A stretch of DNA of 64,000 bases. Source: Moniliella sp. 'wahieum'. Lineage: Eukaryota > Basidiomycota > Moniliellomycetes > Moniliellales > Moniliellaceae. Positions 55,798 to 64,000 of this stretch are shown here, in pieces. The notes below the pieces were generated by a model. It made no database searches, was not told the origin of the DNA, and saw only the letters and a program-made list of their open reading frames with translations. The position numbers and the translations under genes are program-made. The DNA lies in contig RSEE01000035.1 of assembly GCA_003971905.1 (NCBI GenBank), positions 1-64,000 of the forward strand. Reading direction: 5' to 3'. Numbering within the stretch: position 1 is the stretch's first letter; each line of letters starts with the position of its first letter.

Positions 55798-56186
55798 AAG
55801 GGAAAGGAAAGGGAAAGGGAAAGGGAAGGGAAAGGAAAGGGAAAGGGAAAGGGGAAAGGGAAAGGGAAGGGAAAGGGAGAAGGAAAGGGAAAGGGAAAGG
55901 GAACGACTGTTGCTTTGAGATCAAAAAAGGTGACACAAGAGTATTGCGAGAGAGACTGATTTTTGGTCTTGCGAACTACATGCACCATAGCAATGATATC
56001 TGAGGGGGGAAAGGGAAAGGGAAAGGTAAAGGGAAAGGGAAAGGGAAAGGAAAGGGAAAGGGAAGGGAAAGGGCCGGTGATACGACTGTTGCTTTGAGAT
56101 CAAAAAGGTGACAGCAAGAGTATTGCGAGGAGAGAGACTGATGTTTTGGTCTTGCGAACTACATGCACCATAGCATGATATCTGCA
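55798..56186. repeat. Tandem duplication: GGGAAA array plus ~100-bp unique tail, twice
   Basis: A GGGAAA-type purine array (55,798-55,902) is followed by a unique tail starting GACTGTTGCTTTGAGATC and ending CATAGCAATGATATCTG (to ~56,002). A second, shorter array (56,004-56,073) and a second tail ending CATAGCATGATATCTG (to ~56,184) follow. The tails differ by a few substitutions and 1-3 base indels. Confidence 0.85.
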
Positions 56187-57468
56187 AAAGGAGAAACCAG
56201 AATCTGGGAGTGAATAAACTCAGCGACCTTATCGATATCGCTCGTCCTCTTTTTGCTGAAAGCGCGTTGTGAGCGCACTGCTCCATTTCCTTTCGTCGAA
56301 TGATGGCCCACAAAACTCTACACCGGAGAGTCAGGCCGGGTCTCATATATATTTCCGTTGCACCGTGGCTGCTCTGAGTAGTAGCACTGCCCTATAGTTG
56401 GAGATTTTGGTCTAGACTTGGCCTGCGCCGCGCCCCCACGCGCCACCTCCACTTTATTCCAATGGGAAACCGCCCGTGTATAGTAGACACCGCTGGCGCA
56501 TCCCTCCGCTGTTCTTCCTTACCACCCCCACTTCGCTCAACTCGTTACCTCGTTCTCGATCATGCTTCTGGTAGCTCAGATCTCAGACCACGCATCTGCC
56601 TGCCGTAGTACGTCGCTGCATTTCACTCGCACTTTTGTCACGGCGTATTCAGACAACCGCTTTATTAGGGCTTTTGCGATCTATTAGGTACAATGCGATC
56701 AATGGGTCGATGAGCGCTCCAAGATCGTGTGTGCTGGAGGGGCGTCTTTGGGGGTGCTAGCAATGCATGGGTGTGGCGCGTGGATCGTGACGCGTGGCTG
56801 GTGGAGGTTGGAGTGGCAATTTAAGTTTAGGTGATTGTGGCTGTAGCCACAGCCGCAGGGCATTCTAGAGCGGCTGTGACATGTGACATGCGTCATCACA
56901 TGTGAAGCTTGAAGCTTGCAGCTTGAAGGCTGTCCGAGACAGCAGAAAACTTACCAATAGCAGCCACCAGCATCAGTGCATCAGAGCCAGACAGCGAGGG
57001 CATGAGTACGCCCAAACTGAGTTTTCTGATAGTGTACCTGCGCATCAAAGATGGACGTCAAGGCGTCGCGTCAGCCTATATTATTTGCTCTGTGGCTCAG
57101 CGCGCTTCGCTCAGGCTGAGCATGACGCTCATATCAATATTCAATGGACGGTTTAGGACGGGGGAACTTGTATAGCCCAAATTAAAACGTGCGAATGCCG
57201 CCAATGGTCGCAGATAGAACCAGCACGGCAGCTGCAAGATCCACGACTCGGTACTCAGGCTAAGGCCCTAGGCCCCAGGCGGCCTGGCCTGACCGTGACC
57301 GGGGCCTGACGGTGCCCTGGCCCTGACCGGACTAACATGTAACAGGATGTCTGCGACCCAGGGTACCTAGCATCCTAAGGTCTAAGATCAAACCGGTAAC
57401 CGGCAACCGGTAATCTCGGGGATGTAAGGCCCAAGGACCCTTCTGTTGGGCCCTTTTTGGGGCTTGAT

Positions 57469-57660
57469 GACATGCATGATGCATGATGATGATGCATGAT
57501 ACATGATGCATGATGTTGATGCTTGATGTATGGAGAATGGACCTCCAGAGACACTTTGCCACATGAAAGCGGTCTACTGCTAATCACTGGTCACCGTCAC
57601 TAGTCATAGTCACTAATAGCTTCAGCTTCACTCGCTTCAAGCTTCAAGCTTCAAGCTTGA
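57469..57660. repeat. ATGCATG and AAGCTTG period-7 arrays
   Basis: Tandem ATGCATG units (57,469-57,535, with ATG and ATAC interruptions) and, 100 bases on, three AAGCTTC/G units at 57,634-57,660. Confidence 0.85.
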
Positions 57661-58116
57661 ATCGACTGGTATAATGAGTGCATCCTACGGTGCCCTGCCG
57701 GTGCCCTGCCAGCCCTGCCAGCCCTGCCGGGGCGGCCTCGCACGAGGCGCTAGCGAGCTCCACCAAGCTCCACTCCTGCGGCCGAAGGCGCTGTGTGAGT
57801 GGTGCCCAAGCCACCCCCATTGCAGCGAGGGCGCGGGTCCCTGTGTCGCATTCTGAAAACTGTGCCAGGCGCCAGCCCAGGGCTGCGATCTGAGATTATC
57901 GAGACTATCTGAGATCTGAATCTGAGATGGATCACCGATTGTCGACCCCCACTCCCGTCTCACGCGTCACGTTCACACGCAGAGACGACGATCTGGGCGT
58001 GCCCGATCCAGGATTCTGGAGAACAAGGGTTTGGAAGGGTCCCGAATTCTGGGCCAGACTAGCTGGTTGCACGTTGCTCGCAACCTGGCTAGTCGTTACA
58101 TGTTTCTTGTCGGAAT

Positions 58117-58212
58117 ACATGATGCATGATGCATGATGCATGAATATGAATGGGGCTCTGGCGACCGGATGTTGGATGTCCTCGATCATCGATCATCGAT
58201 CATCGATCATCG
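58117..58212. repeat. ATGCATG and ATCGATC period-7 arrays
   Basis: Three ATGCATG units at 58,117-58,143 and four ATCGATC units at 58,181-58,212. Confidence 0.88.
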
Positions 58213-60138
58213 GCCATGCATCCACCCCGTACCACGCCCTTCTACGCCCTGCTCTGCCCTGTCCTGCCCTCCCAGGCCCTTCCATACACCACCCCACAAG
58301 CCAAGGTATGACATGTGCGTGCAATCTGACTCACATGTGCACGTGCCGGGCAAAGCAGAAGGACGTGCGAGGTTTGTGATGCGAAGGGTGAGATCTGAGA
58401 ATTGATCATCGATCAAATGTCACACATCGACGTGTGGCTGAGTACGCGAGTGCGCTGTGACCGTCAGCTCTCAGGATGAGGCAGGCATACGGCCCTGAAG
58501 GGCCGAAGCCCTAGCGAGGGTGGTTATATAGTGTAGGGGAGCCAACCAAAACGACACCTACTCACGGGACGTCACCAGCCAGTTGCCTCTAGGTCTGGTC
58601 GGTGGACCAGAACAGCAGATGCGAGAACCATGGGCTTAAACCTGAGGCGTAAGGCTCTGGCGTGAGGCTCACAGGCTTGACAAGATGTGCTTCAAGCTAT
58701 TTCGAGGTGAAGGAGCGAAGGAGCTTGAAGAGTTGGCCACAGACCCGACCCACTCGGTGACTGAGAAACGTATCGATGAGGCTGGATTCCATGTACGATG
58801 CGATGAAGTCACACCATTCCGCATCATGAGCATCATGCATCTTCATGCACACCGAGGGCCATACTGAGTGTTATTGCCGCGTCAGTCGAGGGAGCGATGG
58901 GAACATTCTCGACCTCTCAACGGCTGAATCCAGGAATACCCCATGCTCGACTGTAGCCTGTCTGTTGGTGTATAGCACCATCTATCTACCTTGCCTTGTC
59001 GCTCCGTGTATCCAGAAAGAGCGCACTGGTTTTTAATGCTGTGTGTGGTTACCGGTTACCGGTTATATCGCGGGTATATACCCACAATACTCCACCGTCC
59101 ATCTCATCCACTATACGTGACGCATGTGGGATGCTGGACTCGGACCGATGAGAGGGCGATTGAGGGCCCCGCGCGAAGACTGTGATACATGTGATGCATG
59201 TGAGCGTGAGCGGCTGAGCGCGCGGTAACCCGGTGACCCGGTGACAAGACTACACTAAACACACGTTTAACGTTAAAACGTTAGCGATACGGAATACTTC
59301 TTTAGGTGTCCGAGCCATGTGGGCCGAGCTGAAGCGCGAGGCGCTGATGCCTCAAGCTGAGGCCCTCTCGGGCCTCAGGCGCCTCAGGCCGCCTCAGGGC
59401 CGCGCCCGCCGCGAGAAGGCGACGGATGAGATGCGCGTGAGGGTATTGTGAGCACACGGGGGCACATGTGTTTCTTCCTGGAATAGGCTGCGGTTGCCGC
59501 TTGCCCCGGTTATTGAGTTGCGGGGTACGGGGTACACGTTAGATACATGAGTTGCAAACGTAGGACTGTTTACTAGTTGGCTGCGGCGAACCTCCTGTAA
59601 AAATGCATAATGCGGTGGAGCCCTTCTCATAACCGGCATAACCTCTTTCCTCAGGATTTGGGTCGCGACCTGCCGCTGCCCAGCGCTATGCGCTATAGAA
59701 TCCGTTCACGTTCACCGTTTGGCCTTCACGCGGTATGGAGGGCGACCTGTATTATGCCACACACTTGTATTAACTATACCCAAGCGCGGCAGCCCACGCT
59801 GAGGCGCTGTGATACATGTGAGCGCGCTGAGGCCATAAGCTTAAGTTTTAAGAGCTTTAAGATCTAAGATCTAAGAAACTGGCCACGGTTATGTGGTGAG
59901 CAGTATGATTAACGGCCTTAAGGTCTTGGTCGCGCGGTGAGGGCCTGCCTCAGGCGGTCGGCCGGTCAGGAACCCTCAAAGACTCAGATCGCGAGATCAG
60001 AGCGGGGAAGAGATGACGCGTGATGTGTGAGGAGCGATGCATGATGCATGATGCTCTGATGAAGTCGAAAACGCGTTCCCGCGTTTATGAGCGCAGAGCA
60101 GGCATCATGCATCATGCATCTCGTATATATCATCGATC

Positions 60139-60165
60139 ACTAGTCACTAGTCACTAGTTGCTAGT
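60139..60165. repeat. ACTAGTC period-7 array
   Basis: Three tandem ACTAGTC units, ending in a TTGCTAGTCACTG variant, next to ATCGATC words. Confidence 0.88.
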
Positions 60166-60571
60166 CACTGATCTCGATCATTGATCACCAACACTATGAC
60201 ACATTAAAGATTGACGCGTGACGTATTAACCCATCACTCGATCGTAGTGTGACCGGCAATACTCTACAGTACTAAGTACGCAGTCTGAGTGCTAAGCTAA
60301 CTAGCGGTGCGTGATGGTGATGGGTTTGATTATCTCGAGTATCGATGGGCACTGGGGCCGAAGGATGCACTCGCAGGGAGGGCGAGCGCAGGCCAGCGCC
60401 GCCAAGGCGACGCAAGGCTTGCGGGAAAACTGCAGGCGAGGCGATCGAAACCAACAAAGCTCGGTGTAGCTCCGAGACATGAACTAGACATCACCACCAG
60501 CGCTCAGATCTCTGACCACCCCACCGCCGCCACCGGCCATGCCGCCACGGCAGCCATGGGCCAGAGGAGCG

Positions 60572-60655
60572 GTGCCCTGCTGTGCCCTGCTGTGCCTGCT
60601 GTGCCTGCTGTGCTGCTGTGCCCTGCTGTGCCTGCTGTGCCCTGCTGCTGTGCTG
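60572..60655. repeat. CCTGCTGTG minisatellite
   Basis: Tandem units of 9-10 bp (CCCTGCTGTG, CCTGCTGTG) with CTG insertions. It gives Cys/Leu-rich frames on + and Gln/His-rich frames on -, none of them supported as genes. Confidence 0.85.
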
Positions 60656-61235
60656 GCGGCGGTGTGTGTGAGTCTGTGCACAGCTGCCCATTTATCCATT
60701 CTGCATTCTGCATCTGCATTCTGCCCCGGAACAGCCTGGCCCAGGCGCAGCGCGGCAGTCGCGAGAGCTAGGAGCGTGCTGCACATAGCAGGCTGCCCAG
60801 CCACTGTACGTAGCCAGCGTCCTGGAGGCCGGGGGATGGAGGGCTGCGTACTGCGTATGCCTGCCCGGTTGCTATCGGAGGTTGTGCACCAGGCGCCCTC
60901 GGGAACCTGTGTCGCCCCTCCGACCCACCCGGCTTCCTGTCCTGCCACCACCACCTCCCAGCCCCCCCTCTCCCTCCCCCTCGCCTGGCCCTGCTCCCCG
61001 CGCCAGCCCTTCCCCCCTCGTCTCAGGCCCCCTGGCCTCAAGGTCCCGCTTTTGTCCCTACCCACCGCCCTGCCCTCTCCGCCCCAGCACTCACCCTCGG
61101 CTGCAGACATCCAGCGCCCCTCCAGTCACTAGTCACTCCAGTGCTCCGCCTCCACCCCCAACAAGCGTCCTCGGCACGTGAGCTCCACGTTAGCCCATCG
61201 TCACTTTACCCCACCCCCCGCCCCCACCTTTCGCC

Positions 61236-63248
61236 ATGTCCACGCCTGCCCCTGCCGCTTCCACTGCAGCCTCAGCGCCGCCCGTGCCCTCCATCCGCAG
61301 CCAGAGCAGCCTGCCTCTGAACCTACCCCCAACAGCATGTCGGCCCCGAATCAGTACTTGCCCCTCGTGGCCTCTCCCTCTCGACCGGGGCTCCTGTCTC
61401 CTGCCTTGCCTCCCCTGGCGCCTGCGCGCGCTGCATCGTTTGACCTCGCTGCTGCCCAACCCTCCAACGCTTTCCTCATGCGCGACTGGACTGCGCCAGG
61501 CTTGACCTCCATCATCAGCCCGTCTAACATCCGCCCCGCCAGGCCAGCACCTTTTTATGGCCCCGCCCCTCCTCCGTCCCCCCGTCTACCCTTTCCGCTT
61601 TCCCTCTCCCTGCCACGCGTCCACCTCCGCCAACGTTTGCCTCTATGCCGCCTCGAGCCCCTCGTGAACCCACGGGCACGCTTGTCGGTACACCTCAACT
61701 GCAATGGTGCGATATGATCTGCCAGACGCTTGCTGAGCTTGCCGAACCGCGCATGGTCGTCCAGGACCTCTTTCTACGCATGTGTCAGCTGTTCCCCGAA
61801 ATTCGTGAATGGGCCGTGGGTAAAGATTGGGAGGTATGTATTGTTCCTTGGACCCGTCTCTTTCGCTACAAGGTCAACTCATTAACTCACACATTCCTTC
61901 TCTGCTCACAGGGCAAAGTCAAAAACCGGATCAAGTCGACTCTGTCTATCAAGAACGCCTACTTTACCAAATTGCCACGACCATCCCACGTGCCGGGTAA
62001 GGGTTCTTGGTGGACTCTTACCCCCGATGTGTTGGCCGAATGGCGCACAGGGAAGAAAGCGGTTGTCGTTCGGACCCAGCTAGGGCACATTGACGCGCCT
62101 CGACGCCCTACAACGGCTACTACTCAGGCTGCCGCGTCGGGTGGGTCGGTAAAGCATGATCGCAAAGCGCCACGGACCGTACCTCCGCCGTCTTCTGCTG
62201 CCAGTCGCGAGTCGAGTGTGCCAGGTTCCAGTCCCATGGGCAATGCCACTGTCCCCGCGCCGTTGCCACCGCTGGGCTTGGGCTTCTCGACGGGCTTACC
62301 TGGGTCAAGTTTATGACGCCCATGGTCACTTCGCCGGCGATTCCCCCGCCAACGTCTTTACCCCTTTCTGGCCTTCCTTCACCCGAAGTTGCAACCACCC
62401 CGTTAGGCCTGCAATTTGGCACACCTTCCTTCGATTCCGTGCCACCTGCACAACGACTGCCCGCATTTAACAGCCCGCTGCAGCCCGTGTCAGCAAGCTG
62501 GGCAACCCCTTCGTCGGTGTCAGCGCCTTCCTTGGCCCATAGCCCGACTCAGCAATTGTAAGCACACCCTCCCTTCCCTTCGCTCGTTGCTCGTTGCTTG
62601 TCGCGCAATCCTTCTTTCTGTTGTCTGTCGCCTGCTGTTGGAGTAACGGCTCTTCTCCTCTCCCCTCCCCCTATTGCCACCTAGATCACGCCCTGTGGGT
62701 TAAAATATACATGATGCTGATCCCCACTTTTTTATCTTTGCTTTTTGCAGATCAGCGAATACGATAGGCGTTACAACGCCCGCTTTCGGTACCTTGCCTG
62801 CCGCAAGTTTAGCCCCCGCCCCAGATGATGGTCCAACCAACCCCATCCGAGCTGAGATGGACATCATTTTTGGTTGGTCTGGTGGTGACGAACTCAAGAA
62901 GGATGGGTGGAATGAACCAAGAGAGTCGACCGAGACAACACCCCCTTGGTGGCAGATAAAGCCATGGCCGGACCATTTCTGGCTGAACACGAGTCAATCC
63001 TAAGCCCCAGCCCTTCCGACTCGAGCGGTGCGAGCGTACAAACGTGGTTTGAGCGCACGAGCGATGAGGCACCAGAGATGGCGGGTCGCAGCCTTTCCTT
63101 TCTTGGTATCCCACCAGATGTGGTGTTCGCCTCCTTGAGGGAGGGGGCGAATGGTCCCGGTCCCAAGCCCTTGGTACCCGATTCGGACTCCCCCCTCCCA
63201 CGCCTCCTGACCAATCCGAGTCCGACGATCGGGACTGAACGCTGGTAA
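61236..63248 (+). CDS. Divergent forkhead-domain transcription factor
   Basis: From ATG 61,236 the protein opens with a Ser/Pro/Ala-rich disordered region ('MSTPAPAASTAASAPPVPSI', later 'LTSIISPSNIRPARPAP'). A winged-helix forkhead domain follows: 'MICQTLAELAEPRMVVQDLF', then 'LRMCQLFPEIREWAVGKDWE', a 78-nt intron (61,834-61,911, GTATGT donor), then 'GKVKNRIKSTLSIKNAYFTK' and 'LPRPSHVPGKGSWWTLTPD'. The recognition helix and wing fit the family pattern W-x-x-x-IRH-x-LS-x-N-x-x-F-x-K-x-P-R...PGKGS-W-TL, but the usual N-S-I-R-H is replaced by 'NRIKSTLSIKNAYF' and the opening K-P-P-Y-S-Y is absent. The tail is again Pro/Ser-rich; a second intron probably lies between about 62,560 and 62,750, leading to 'EMDIIFGWSGGDELKKDG' and 'PEMAGRSLSFLGIPPDVVF'. 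Stop at 63,246-63,248 is provisional, since TGG-TAAGC could also be a donor. Frame changes occur near 61,330, 61,640, 62,305 and 62,940. Confidence 0.75.
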
Positions 63249-64000
63249 GCGTTGCTGCCAGTGCTTACATCCCTCCTCTGCTGTGAGACGCGATTCCCCC
63301 AACTGCCAGATGCACGCCTGCAGACATTCCGTCCTGTCCCCCCAAGTCTTCCTATTGGAGTAGCCTGGCAGCTGTCCCTCTTCCCCCGTCATCCTCGTCT
63401 TGGTTTCGAAATCGCTCTGTGCAGTTCTGTACGATTAGTCCTTGTTCTCGTCCTGGTTGTTGCCTTCCCCACCCCTTATTAGTAGCACTGCACTGGCTTC
63501 TTTGTCCTGTCGCGCTGTCTACGTTGGAAAAAACGTTCTATTTTCCTTGGCTCTCGATCCGCCTGACCCGGTATGATGGTCAGCACCTATCTTCTCTTCA
63601 CCTACCTTTATGAAAACCCCTTCTATGAAACGTCGTTCTCATCGCTGCCCATTGTTCTGTGTCGAAGCTGTGTGGCCACAGGATATATCGGCTTGCTAGC
63701 TTGGCGCTTCGTCAGCGACTTCTATATTTGAGTATCGACGGTAAACAATATGACTTGGTGGCAACCTGTTTGCTTAGTTGAGTGTTGTTTGGTACCTATC
63801 ACATCATCCACATCTCGACCCAATTCTGTGATATCCCATTGGACTCTTCTCAGGCCCTGGGGAATGGCCCCAACTCAGATCTCACGTGTAATATACCTTG
63901 GTGGCCTTTGTTTTGCCCTCCGCCCGCCTCACCGATTCGACCAGGGTGCGAGATACCGGCCAAGAAAAGACCAAAGGGGTAGCTCTTCTCCTTTGTCTGA
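63249..64000. other. 3' flank of the forkhead gene
   Basis: Pyrimidine-rich sequence with short frames, probably 3' UTR and spacer. A further exon after a donor at 63,245 cannot be excluded. No other feature recognised up to the window edge. Confidence 0.45.

Larger units (their letters stand above)
53804..61235. other. Gene-poor repeat desert
   Basis: More than 7 kb without a recognisable gene, between TE2 and the forkhead gene. It contains the duplicated GGGAAA block (55,798-56,186), many period-7 palindromic arrays (57,469-57,535; 57,634-57,660; 58,117-58,212; 59,860-59,876; 60,139-60,165) and a CCTGCTGTG minisatellite (60,572-60,655). Short frames are mostly by-products of these repeats. 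Confidence 0.55.

Noticed and set aside
55724-56003. Lys/Gly/Glu-repeat frames
   Set aside because: Artefact of the GGGAAA array in all three phases.
60484-61132. Frames of ~200 codons on both strands upstream of the forkhead gene
   Set aside because: They arise from the CCTGCTGTG minisatellite and adjoining GC-rich DNA; no conserved block.

Overview
The window looks like the left end of a fungal chromosome. It opens with CCCTAA telomere repeats. Downstream are intron-containing eukaryotic genes (introns of 58-88 nt, mostly with a GTACGT donor), an intron-bearing tRNA-Lys and fungal-type DNA transposons. The gene content (Gpc1/DUF2838, a Gre2-like reductase, a Pls-like adenylating enzyme, a telobox Myb protein, a divergent forkhead protein and a transposase of a type common in mushrooms and relatives) points to a filamentous fungus, most likely Basidiomycota. 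I cannot name the genus.

Layout. 1-28 telomere, fused to a decapitated SDR gene (29-498). 963-12,183: glycogen branching enzyme (-), Gre2-like ketoreductase (+), NMN adenylyltransferase (-) and glycine cleavage H protein (-). 12,184-16,537 is empty of recognisable genes. 16,538-26,845: Gpc1 acyltransferase (-), GNAT acetyltransferase (+), a doubtful unknown gene, and a very large adenylation-carrier-membrane-hexapeptide protein (-). 26,846-32,013 is gene-poor and repeat-rich. 32,014-41,944: old yellow enzyme (+), tRNA-Lys (+), telobox Myb protein (+), coiled-coil protein (+), complex I 30-kDa subunit (+), SEC22 (-) and an unknown two-exon gene (-). 43,991-53,803 holds two DNA transposons almost end to end. 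53,804-61,235 is gene-poor repeat DNA. A divergent forkhead gene closes the window at 61,236-63,248.

How the genes relate. Most are unlinked housekeeping functions: glycogen, NAD, glycine/one-carbon, complex I, ER-Golgi SNARE and lipid remodelling. There is no clear biosynthetic cluster. The most unusual enzyme is the Pls-like protein at 22,023-26,845, whose order (A, T, then three hexapeptide/condensation-like modules between membrane segments) parallels microbial poly-amino-acid synthetases.

Two caveats. First, many genes that are otherwise well conserved carry 1-nt frameshifts, nearly all explained by one base missing from a homopolymer. This looks like unpolished long-read sequence rather than gene decay, so CDS spans here run from start to stop across such shifts. 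Second, the intergenic DNA is littered with period-7 tandem repeats made of a 6-bp palindrome plus one base, using at least seven different palindromes. I know of no named class for these, and they are the strangest signal in the window.
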